Shown: positions 1 through 5,781 of the stretch, piece by piece
How the letters are laid out: each line of letters starts with the position of its first letter
How positions within the stretch are numbered: position 1 is the first letter of the stretch
NCBI GenBank assembly: GCA_023436425.1
Contig: JAEZJD010000061.1
Coordinates: forward strand, 1-7,273
Origin: Bacteroidota bacterium
GTDB taxonomy: Bacteria; Bacteroidota; Bacteroidia; Chitinophagales; Chitinophagaceae
Direction of reading: 5' to 3'
Length of the DNA stretch: 7,273 nt
The notes under the pieces: model-generated
What the model saw: only the letters and a program-made list of their open reading frames with translations
Database searches by the model: none
What the model was told of the DNA's origin: nothing
Made by a program: the position numbers and the translations under genes

Positions 1-361
1 GATGTATCAGCGCAATAAGATTCAGGAAGAAAGCTTGCACTACGAACACCTGAAACATACAGGAGAATTGCCTATTGTAGGAGTTAATACTTTTTTGAGT
101 AAGAATGGAAGTCCAACAATTCTCCCCAGCGAAGTGATTCGGGCAACGAAAGAAGAGAAAGAACTTCAAATACAGAACCTTCATGCATTTTGGAAAAGAC
201 ATGAAGATAAAAGTAAAGCTGCTTTGAAGCGTCTGAAGGATGTGGCTGTGAAAAACGGAAATCTTTTTGCCGAATTAATGGAAACGGTGAAGTATTGCTC
301 GCTTGGACAAATAACTCATGCCCTATACGAAGTAGGTGGACAGTATAGAAGAAATATGTGA
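1..361 (+). CDS. icmF: Fused isobutyryl-CoA mutase, C-terminal end (5' truncated by window)
   Basis: This is the last ~119 codons of a much longer gene (family members are about 1,100 residues); the reading frame is open to the window edge, so the first Met seen is internal. IcmF is a cytosolic adenosylcobalamin-dependent mutase that interconverts isobutyryl-CoA and n-butyryl-CoA and carries its G-protein chaperone in the same chain. The visible part matches the C-terminal end of the substrate-binding mutase domain: KIQEESLHYE, then HTGELPIVGVNTF, which in this family replaces the EVIVGVN segment of ordinary methylmalonyl-CoA mutase. The closing block FAELMETVKYCSLGQITHAL followed by YEVGGQYRRNM is characteristic. 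The stop is TGA at 359-361. No damage is seen in this part. Assignment to IcmF rather than a methylmalonyl-CoA mutase subunit rests on recognition of these motifs; the G-domain and B12 domain lie outside the window. Confidence 0.9.
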   Translation, partial: MYQRNKIQEESLHYEHLKHTGELPIVGVNTFLSKNGSPTILPSEVIRATKEEKELQIQNLHAFWKRHEDKSKAALKRLKDVAVKNGNLFAELMETVKYCSLGQITHALYEVGGQYRRNM

Positions 362-423
362 TCAAATATGATCTATTGGTTTTCTTAAGTAAATTGTTGT
401 TGGATTACCTAAACTTATATCAT

Positions 424-660
424 ATGCCACGCAGTCGAAAACGCCACGGGCATCAATATCACAAACCCTCTGATGTACCGGCAAAACAAAGAACTAAAGG
501 AAGAATGATCTGGGCAATTCTCTTCGGAGTTTTTGGATTAGTCATTGCATTTTTTGCTTCCGACCAAAACTATATCGCATTAGTAATCGGAGCAATCGTT
601 GGAAGTGCTCTGGGCTATATTGTGGGCAAAAACATGGAGCAGGAAGCCGCGAAAGTTTAA
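424..660 (+). CDS. Small basic two-helix membrane protein, function unknown
   Basis: This is a 78-residue protein. Residues 1-27 are strongly basic and His-rich (MPRSRKRHGHQYHK, then KQRTKGR). Two hydrophobic segments follow at about 28-45 and 50-67, separated by a short polar turn (SDQN), and then a charged tail (KNMEQEAAKV). The second helix is rich in Gly and small residues (GAIVGSALGYIVG), like helix-packing motifs. By the positive-inside rule the N-terminus should be cytoplasmic and the protein a hairpin in the inner membrane. I recognise the MPRSRKRHG opening as a recurrent small Bacteroidota protein but know no function. ATG 424 is chosen because it gives this opening; an in-frame GTG at 358 overlaps the icmF stop (GTGA) and would add 22 hydrophobic residues, which I consider less likely. 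No Shine-Dalgarno motif precedes either start. It lies 62 nt after icmF and may be co-transcribed with it. Confidence 0.8.
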   Translation: MPRSRKRHGHQYHKPSDVPAKQRTKGRMIWAILFGVFGLVIAFFASDQNYIALVIGAIVGSALGYIVGKNMEQEAAKV

Positions 661-1082
661 ATATTATACCTGTTCCGGATAAGAAAAGTATTTACCATTA
701 CCTGCATCATCTCAATGGAAACGCCGAGATAAAGGGCGGCAAGTCCCACCTGCTCACTTTCCCTTTGAGATAGTCTTCCGTCGGCAGTGAGTAGTTCGCA
801 AATCATTGCGAAAAGCGTTTCCTTGAATCCTTCTGAAATGTAAGGAGCACAATGTGCAATAATCCTTTCATTTCTTTCGCTGCTTACAATTGGCAAAGCT
901 TTGTCCGCCAACGTGGGCAATGAATGACCAATGAATTTGGATGACAGCAGGAGCATTCTTGAGATGTGCTCAACCATCTCCTTTTTCGAATTGTCGGGAT
1001 CATGTGCCAGGCAGCTGAATAAAATGGCAACTGCTGCCTCCTGCTCCGTTTGAATCGCTGTTCTTTCGTAAGATGCTATCAT
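657..1082 (-). CDS. TerB-like (tellurite resistance TerB family) protein
   Basis: This 141-residue protein is predicted cytosolic and all-helical, with no signal peptide or membrane segment. The segment at about 94-120, CELLTADGRLSQRESE followed by VGLAALYLGVS, is the recognisable TerB-type signature: a helix, an Asp-Gly turn with acidic residues, then another helix. An earlier parallel segment (EQEAAVAILFSCLAHDPDNS, about 13-32) would be the other half of the pseudo-repeat, though its acidic turn is less canonical. TerB-fold proteins bind divalent metal through acidic turns and occur in stress and membrane-associated contexts; most single-domain members, including this type, are not characterised and need not confer tellurite resistance. 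The gene converges on the small membrane-protein gene, and the two stops share bases at 657-660. It is divergent from the asparaginase-like gene across a 65-nt gap. No ter operon partners are present. Family call is moderate; function is unknown. Confidence 0.65.
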   Translation of the reverse strand: MIASYERTAIQTEQEAAVAILFSCLAHDPDNSKKEMVEHISRMLLLSSKFIGHSLPTLADKALPIVSSERNERIIAHCAPYISEGFKETLFAMICELLTADGRLSQRESEQVGLAALYLGVSIEMMQVMVNTFLIRNRYNI

Positions 1083-1147
1083 AGGGACAAGGTGTTTGGT
1101 CTACTAATCTACAACTTTCGGTTTGTAATTTTACCTAAACTTGGCAG

Positions 1148-1636
1148 ATGAGCATCAGAATATTTATTACCGGTGGCACTTTCGATAAGGAGTATAATGA
1201 GCTTACCGGACAGCTGTTTTTTAAGGACTCTCAACTGCCTGAAATGCTGGAGCTAGGCAGAAATCTTGTTCCTGTGGAAATTAGAACGCTGATGATGGTT
1301 GATAGTCTCGAGATGACGGACGATGACCGGAATTTGATTGCAGAGCACTGCATGAAAAGTCCTGAAGGAAAAATCATCATCACGCATGGAACAGATACTA
1401 TGGCGGAAACAGCTGCAGTTCTGGCAGAAAAAGTAAAGAACAAGACTGTGGTGCTCACAGGTGCAATGATTCCCTACAAGTTTGGATCTTCTGACGGTCT
1501 GTTCAATCTAGGCAGCGCGATGGCTTTTGTTCAAACACTATCAAATGGCGTGTATGTAGTGATGAACGGAAGATATTTTCACGCAAATAAAGTAAGAAAG
1601 AACAAGGAGACCGGGGTGTTTGAAGAAATTAAATAA
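1148..1636 (+). CDS. Single-domain asparaginase-like protein
   Basis: This 162-residue protein matches the N-terminal, catalytic-loop domain of the bacterial L-asparaginase/glutaminase fold (full-length enzymes are about 330 residues). Visible motifs are TGGTFDKEY at 8-16, with Thr11 in the nucleophile position; VDSLEMT at 51-57, matching the substrate-binding DS segment; THGTDTM at 79-85, holding the Thr-Asp pair (82-83); and LTGAMIPY at 103-110. The normal C-terminal domain is absent, and the next gene is a complete unrelated DUF72 gene, so this is not an obvious frameshift. By hand alignment to E. coli AnsB through the VVMN strand (here VYVVMNG), the catalytic Lys162 falls on Val or Gln. 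Short stand-alone members of the family are known, so the gene is probably intact, but I would not assume asparaginase activity. No Shine-Dalgarno motif is seen. The DUF72 gene follows after 27 nt, suggesting one transcript. Confidence 0.8.
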   Translation: MSIRIFITGGTFDKEYNELTGQLFFKDSQLPEMLELGRNLVPVEIRTLMMVDSLEMTDDDRNLIAEHCMKSPEGKIIITHGTDTMAETAAVLAEKVKNKTVVLTGAMIPYKFGSSDGLFNLGSAMAFVQTLSNGVYVVMNGRYFHANKVRKNKETGVFEEIK

Positions 1637-1663
1637 GCACGCGTCCACCAAAAATTCATCAAC

Positions 1664-2545
1664 ATGGACTTTGGTCGTATTCCGGAATTGGAGCTAAAAA
1701 GCACTCGTTTAAAACTGCCGCCGGACCCGCCGGGCAATCAAAAACATTTGAAGGGGAAAAAGGTAAAAAACCCAAAAATTTATCTTGGCTGTGCAAAGTG
1801 GGGAAGAAAAGAATGGATCGGGAAATTGTATCCTACGGGGACAAAAGAAGCAAAATTTCTCGATGAATATGTAAAGCACTACAACTCTATTGAGTTGAAC
1901 GCGACGCACTACAAACTATTCAAGGATTTAGAAATAAAAAAGTGGTGCGAAAAAGCCAAAGGCACTGACTTTAAGTTTTGCCCGAAAGTTTATCAGGGCA
2001 TCAGTCATTTCGGAAATTTAAAAAATAAAGAAGTGCTCACTGATGCCTTTCTAAACAGCGTGACCAATTTTGGCAAACACCTCGGACCAATTTTCCTTCA
2101 GGTTAGCGATAGATTTTCGCCAAAAAGAAAGGAAGAATTGTTCGATTATTTAAAAACACTTCCTACTGACTTACAATTTTTTGTAGAAGTGCGACATCCT
2201 GAATGGTTTAGCGAACCGAATCAAAAAGAGTTGTTTTCAACGTTTCAAAAGTTGAAAATTGGTGCGGTAATCACCGATACTGCCGGACGAAGAGATTGTT
2301 GCCACATGCATCTTACTACCCGTTCAGCTTTCATCAGATTTGTTGGTAACAGTTTACATAAAACCGACTATAAACGAATAGATGATTGGGTGCAGCGTGC
2401 AAACAATTGGTTGGACAATGGATTGCAGGAGCTTTATTTTTTCATGCACATGCATGATGAGGCTTTTTCACCTGAGCTATCAGAATACCTGGCTAAAAAG
2501 CTGAAGAAAGCTGGTTGGGATGTTGCGATTCCGCAGTTGATATAG
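1664..2545 (+). CDS. DUF72 (YecE-like) family protein
   Basis: This 293-residue cytosolic protein belongs to DUF72, a TIM-barrel family related to E. coli YecE whose biochemical function is not established. The first ~37 residues form a charged leader (MDFGRIPELEL, then LPPDPPGNQK) that I recall in Bacteroidota members, which supports ATG 1664. The barrel starts with IYLGCAKWGRKEWIGKLYP (about 39-57), followed by NSIELNATHYKLF, the family's strand-2 motif. Later blocks are FKFCPKVYQGISHF, GPIFLQVSDRFSP, FFVEVRHPEWF, a C-terminal FIRFVGN strand and ELYFFMHMHDEAFSPEL near the end. These run in the normal order and the length is usual, so the gene looks complete. It sits 27 nt behind the asparaginase-like gene. 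Its TAG stop abuts, with no spacer, the stop of the DUF763 gene on the other strand. Family assignment is firm; function is unknown. Confidence 0.9.
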   Translation: MDFGRIPELELKSTRLKLPPDPPGNQKHLKGKKVKNPKIYLGCAKWGRKEWIGKLYPTGTKEAKFLDEYVKHYNSIELNATHYKLFKDLEIKKWCEKAKGTDFKFCPKVYQGISHFGNLKNKEVLTDAFLNSVTNFGKHLGPIFLQVSDRFSPKRKEELFDYLKTLPTDLQFFVEVRHPEWFSEPNQKELFSTFQKLKIGAVITDTAGRRDCCHMHLTTRSAFIRFVGNSLHKTDYKRIDDWVQRANNWLDNGLQELYFFMHMHDEAFSPELSEYLAKKLKKAGWDVAIPQLI

Positions 2546-3775
2546 TTAGAACATGCGCAGCTGAACGCCTTTAGCCCTTCTTGCTGGTTTTGCATCCCCA
2601 ATCCTTCGACTATCGCTCAGGACTGTTTTGCCTCCGTATTTCCAGCTTTCGGAAATTTCTTTTTCAATAACAGCCTGCAGGTTGTCGGTAGGAGTAAAAT
2701 CTTTCTCGGCTCTCGCAGCAATTTGATGCAGCTTTTTCAGTGCTTCTGCCTTTTCAGTCTGACCAATCTTGGCCTTCTGCACCGCATTGCCCAAGGTTGA
2801 TATCACTTCGTCATAAGTTTTGGTTGGCACGGGAAACGGATGTCCATCTTTGCCACCGTGAGCAAAAGAGAAACGTGCAGGGTCTTTGAATCGCGATGGT
2901 GTTCCGTGAATTATTTCGCTCACCAGCGTCAGTGATTGCACCGTACGCGGACCAACGCCTTGCAGCAATAACAATTCTTCAAAATCTTTCGGATTTGTTT
3001 CATGGGCCAGCCAAAGAATTGTTCCCAATCTTTTCAGGTCAACATCTGCGCTGCGCACATCGTGGTGATCAGGCATAATCAGATGCTGAAATTCCTGCAT
3101 CATTTTTTCGGGCTTTTCTCTCGTTATATCAAGAATAGACGCTTTCGTAGCACTCGCTTCATTAGCTGTAAGATTCAGAATGGGTCCTTGATTGACTCCG
3201 CAAACAGCGGAATGTGGCTCTTCCACAAAGGAGCGCACATGCTCAGAATGCCAGTGATAGCGTCTTGCCATCGCGTCGCCTTCCCGCATGCCCTGCTGCA
3301 CTACCGTCCAATAGCCGTCTTTACTTACTATAAAGTTGTGGATGTACAATTGAAAGCCATCCTGCACAGCAGTGTTGTCAACTTTAGCGCTCAGCTTACT
3401 GAACCGAACCAGTTCATCCGAGTTTAAACCGGTTTGCTCACCAACTGCAATCAACTCCTTCGGCGCATCTTTAGAATATTTGCCTTTGCCGCCGCAGATG
3501 TAAATTCCAAATTCTTTTGAGTAAGGATTAAGTGCTCGCTTCAGAGCGCCCATTACTGATGTTGTGATGCCTGACGAATGCCAGTCCATGCCCATGACTG
3601 CACCGAAACTTTGAAACCAAAACGGATCACTCATCCTGCTGAGAAATTCTTTGGTGCCATATTCCGCAATGATGGCTTCAGTAATGGAGAAGCCCAGCGC
3701 AGCCATGCGTTCATACAGCCATTTGGGAACATGCCCATTATGCAAAGGGAGATCTGCAGAGCCGCTGCGTTTCAT
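2546..3775 (-). CDS. DUF763 family protein with helix-hairpin-helix motif
   Basis: This 409-residue protein matches DUF763, an uncharacterised family found in archaea and bacteria. The opening MKRSGSADLPLHNGHVPKWL is diagnostic and fixes the start at 3775. Other visible blocks are SFGAVMGMDWHSSGITTSV (about 56-74), the Gly/Lys-rich GIYICGGKGKYSK (about 90-102), RRYHWHSEHVRSF (about 171-183) and GGKDGHPFPV (about 307-316). At about 267-291, LLLLQGVGPRTVQSLTLVSE is a helix-hairpin-helix motif with the GVGP turn, which in repair and recombination proteins contacts the DNA backbone without base specificity. The conserved His and Asp residues could form a metal or catalytic site, but that is inference. 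There is no signal peptide or membrane segment. The C-terminal tail is basic (KPARRAKGVQLRMF). The gene lies 114 nt downstream of the Nei-like glycosylase on the same strand, in line with a DNA-related role. Confidence 0.88.
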   Translation of the reverse strand: MKRSGSADLPLHNGHVPKWLYERMAALGFSITEAIIAEYGTKEFLSRMSDPFWFQSFGAVMGMDWHSSGITTSVMGALKRALNPYSKEFGIYICGGKGKYSKDAPKELIAVGEQTGLNSDELVRFSKLSAKVDNTAVQDGFQLYIHNFIVSKDGYWTVVQQGMREGDAMARRYHWHSEHVRSFVEEPHSAVCGVNQGPILNLTANEASATKASILDITREKPEKMMQEFQHLIMPDHHDVRSADVDLKRLGTILWLAHETNPKDFEELLLLQGVGPRTVQSLTLVSEIIHGTPSRFKDPARFSFAHGGKDGHPFPVPTKTYDEVISTLGNAVQKAKIGQTEKAEALKKLHQIAARAEKDFTPTDNLQAVIEKEISESWKYGGKTVLSDSRRIGDAKPARRAKGVQLRMF

Positions 3776-3889
3776 TTTCTAAAGGTAATTTCAATGGGAC
3801 AGCAGAATACGTTTTCCTTGTTAATTCCGTATGTGTGTTCCAAATTAAGAGACGTGTTCAAATTGAAAATAGCTAACATATACTATTCA

Positions 3890-4633
3890 TCATTCGCCCC
3901 GGTCATCATACAACACCTGACAAGCTTCGCAATAGAAGGTACGCCGGTTGGTTTTGCCTAAATGTTTTTTGATGATTTTGGAACCGTCTCTAGCGCAAAC
4001 TGTTTTCTTGTGCGCAAGCCAGTGCTTGCGAAGTATGTATTGCTTTTTCCATTCCAGAAAATCAAAGCTGTATTTGCGGGCTTCTTTTATTAAAGCATTC
4101 AATTGCTTCGTGGGCAACGAACCGACTGTACTTTCCGGATGCACTTTGATCCGGTATAATACTTCGTTCTTGATGATGTTTCCCACGCCTGCAAAAATGT
4201 TTTGATCGAGCAGCACGTCTGTTACCAGTGCATCTGGAATGGCCTGCAATTTTTTCTTTGCTGCTTTTGGATTCCATTCATCGCTCAGCACATCTGCAGA
4301 CCAGTCGTAAATATCATCAAGCGGCTCCTCAATAAACCTTACAGAACAACTGTAAAAATTTATCTCTCCATTCTTAAACTGCAGGCTTAGTCGCGGTGGA
4401 CAGTCTCGCTGCTCGTTAACCCTGTAGCTGCCAAAAAGCATGAAGTGTATCCGAACGGAAAAATTTTTGAACTCGATCAGAAAATGCTTTCCCCACGTTT
4501 TAAAATCTAGAATTTTTTGTCCGGCTATGCGCTGAATGTCCTGCTTTGAATTGCCTGAAACAGCTTGCACTTTTTTACCCTTAAACGACTGCACTTCTTC
4601 TTTCAATATCACCAGAGAAGGACCTTCGGGCAT
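3890..4633 (-). CDS. Fpg/Nei family DNA glycosylase/AP lyase (Nei-like)
   Basis: This 247-residue base-excision-repair enzyme should remove oxidised bases and cleave the resulting abasic site by beta,delta-elimination. The start MPEGPS supplies the N-terminal Pro2 nucleophile (exposed after Met removal) and Glu3. Lys49 in TWGKHFLIEF fits the catalytic beta-hairpin lysine. HFMLFGSYRV (63-72) resembles the Nei YGVWRV region, with Leu where Fpg has its intercalating Met, so I favour Nei-like over MutM. The helix-two-turn-helix with DQNIFAGVGNIIKNEVLYRI spans about 143-162. The C-terminal zinc finger keeps Cys213, Cys235, Cys238 and the DNA-contacting Arg230 (RRTFYCEACQ), but the second ligand position is Asp216 (CARDGS) rather than Cys. 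Length is slightly below the ~265 of E. coli Nei. It lies 84 nt downstream of the DHS-like gene and upstream of DUF763, on the same strand. Confidence 0.9.
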   Translation of the reverse strand: MPEGPSLVILKEEVQSFKGKKVQAVSGNSKQDIQRIAGQKILDFKTWGKHFLIEFKNFSVRIHFMLFGSYRVNEQRDCPPRLSLQFKNGEINFYSCSVRFIEEPLDDIYDWSADVLSDEWNPKAAKKKLQAIPDALVTDVLLDQNIFAGVGNIIKNEVLYRIKVHPESTVGSLPTKQLNALIKEARKYSFDFLEWKKQYILRKHWLAHKKTVCARDGSKIIKKHLGKTNRRTFYCEACQVLYDDRGE

Positions 4634-4670
4634 AAGCGTTTTTCAAACCTTATACAAATGGTACACCAAT

Positions 4671-4691
4671 GCCGAAGACAGTAGTCTTGGC
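4671..4691 (-). terminator. Hairpin after the DHS-like gene (weak terminator candidate)
   Basis: Starting 26 nt past the DHS-like stop codon on the minus strand, GCCAAGAC pairs with GTCTTCGGC through 8 base pairs with one bulged C and a TACT loop. No U-tract follows, so it may be an attenuating or 3'-protecting hairpin between the DHS-like and Nei-like genes rather than a full terminator. It could also be chance. Confidence 0.3.
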
Positions 4692-4717
4692 AGAGAAAAA
4701 TCCAGTGATGCAGAACC

Positions 4718-5692
4718 CTACCAACCAAGCAGGTAAGCAAATATCAGCGGCGCCACAATTGTGGCATCGCTTTCAATAATGTGCTTGGGTGTGTGAATGT
4801 CCAACTTACCCCACGTAATTTTTTCATTTGGATGTGCACCTGAATAGGAACCATACGACGTTGTGGAATCACTGATTTGACAGAAGTAGCTCCAGAAAGG
4901 AATTTCGTGCATCTCCAGGTCCTGGTACATCATTGGTACCACACAGATAGGAAAATCCCCTGCAATGCCGCCGCCGATTTGGAAAAACCCGATGCCTTTT
5001 TCACTGCTATTTTCTTTATAGTAATTCGCCAGCCACACCATGTATTCAATTCCGCTTTTCATGGTAGTAGCTTTTATTTCACCTTTGTACACGTAGGAAG
5101 CGAAAATATTTCCCATTGTGCTGTCCTCCCAACCACCAACGACGATTGGAATATTTTTTTCGGCAGCAGCGATCATCCAGCTATCTTTTGTGTCAATCTG
5201 ATAGTCAGACTTCATCACTTCGCTGAGCAGCAATTTGTACATATACTCGTGTGGGAAATACCGTTCACCTTTTTCGTCTGCATCTTTCCAAATCTGATGG
5301 ATGTGTTTTTGTATTCGGCGGAAGGCTTCTTCCTCTGGAATACACGTGTCTGTTACCCGGTTGAGTCCGCGTTCCAACAAAGCCCACTCCATTTCAGGTG
5401 TTAAGTCGCGCCAATTCGGAATGCGTTCATAATGATTGTGCGCCACCAGGTTCATAATATCTTCTTCCAGGTTGGCACCGGTACAGGAAATGATATGAAT
5501 TTTATCCTGTCTTATCATCTCAGCTAACGACACGCCCAATTCTGCTGTACTCATGGCACCGGCAAGCGTCACCATCATTTTTCCTCCTTCAGCCAAATGC
5601 TGCTCATAACCTTTCGCTGCATCCACCAAGGCGGCAGCGTTGAAGTGACGATAGTGGTGTTGTATGAATTCCGAAACAGGACCTTTCTTCAT
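4718..5692 (-). CDS. Deoxyhypusine synthase-like protein (probable bacterial polyamine enzyme)
   Basis: This 324-residue cytosolic protein is of the deoxyhypusine synthase fold. Deoxyhypusine synthase transfers the aminobutyl group of spermidine, via NAD and an enzyme-lysine imine, to eIF5A. Bacteria lack eIF5A, and bacterial homologues have been linked to polyamine reactions such as homospermidine formation; the substrate here is not known. Visible motifs are TLAGAMSTAELG (42-53), ISCTGANLEEDIMNL (68-82, NAD-binding), PIVVGGWEDSTMG (182-194), FFQIGGGIAGDFPI (236-249), and SYSGAHPNEKITWGK (282-296), whose WGK gives the imine-forming Lys296. The segment after GGG is GDFPI, where human DHS has KHHI. 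Length and motif order are complete. ATG 5692 follows a strong candidate promoter with a leader of only about a dozen nt and no Shine-Dalgarno motif. The Nei-like gene follows after 84 nt. Confidence 0.88.
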   Translation of the reverse strand: MKKGPVSEFIQHHYRHFNAAALVDAAKGYEQHLAEGGKMMVTLAGAMSTAELGVSLAEMIRQDKIHIISCTGANLEEDIMNLVAHNHYERIPNWRDLTPEMEWALLERGLNRVTDTCIPEEEAFRRIQKHIHQIWKDADEKGERYFPHEYMYKLLLSEVMKSDYQIDTKDSWMIAAAEKNIPIVVGGWEDSTMGNIFASYVYKGEIKATTMKSGIEYMVWLANYYKENSSEKGIGFFQIGGGIAGDFPICVVPMMYQDLEMHEIPFWSYFCQISDSTTSYGSYSGAHPNEKITWGKLDIHTPKHIIESDATIVAPLIFAYLLGW

Positions 5693-5711
5693 AATGAAAA
5701 ATTTTGAACGG

Positions 5712-5741
5712 CAAATTTAGAGCAAAAGAAAGCCCCCGCAA
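5712..5741 (-). promoter_or_regulatory. Bacteroidota-type promoter for the DHS-like gene
   Basis: On the minus strand TAAATTTG (5719-5712) fits the TAnnTTTG consensus exactly, and TTG (5741-5739) lies 19 nt upstream. The TTG falls in the loop of the terminator hairpin of the preceding gene. The predicted transcript start near 5705 gives a leader of only about a dozen nt before ATG 5692. This promoter could serve the DHS-like, Nei-like and DUF763 genes together. Confidence 0.6.
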
Positions 5742-5752
5742 CTGCAGGGGCT
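5721..5752 (-). terminator. Intrinsic terminator after the PepSY-like gene
   Basis: Positions 5731-5752 form a hairpin: AGCCCC pairs with GGGGCT, then one C-A mismatch, then GC pairs with GC around a 4-nt loop (AACT on the plus strand). Read on the minus strand it begins 29 nt after the PepSY-like stop codon (gap 5753-5781) and is followed by TTCTTTTGCT, a U-rich run. On the plus strand the following bases are not U-rich, so the terminator is directional. Confidence 0.65.
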
Positions 5753-5781
5753 CGAACACACACTAAACTAACCTAAAACAG

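Noticed and set aside
1083..1147. Divergent promoters for the TerB-like and asparaginase-like genes
   Set aside because: Candidate -7 boxes (TAATTTTA on plus, TAGATTAG on minus) each miss the consensus by a base and lack a TTG at the right spacing; promoters may exist but I cannot place them.
1637..1663. Frameshift or loss splitting a longer asparaginase, with its second domain in the following frame
   Set aside because: The following gene is a complete DUF72 protein with its own family-typical N-terminus, and no asparaginase C-domain motifs are found in any frame there.
3002..3427. A 141-codon plus-strand open frame inside the DUF763 gene
   Set aside because: Antisense shadow of a recognised gene; the translation is unlike any family I know.
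3578..3961. A 127-codon plus-strand open frame across the DUF763 start and the end of the glycosylase gene
   Set aside because: It spans antisense to two real genes and the gap between them, with no coding signature.
4877..5404. A 175-codon plus-strand open frame inside the DHS-like gene
   Set aside because: It lies wholly antisense to a gene with clear family motifs, and its own translation has no recognisable domain, start context or promoter.
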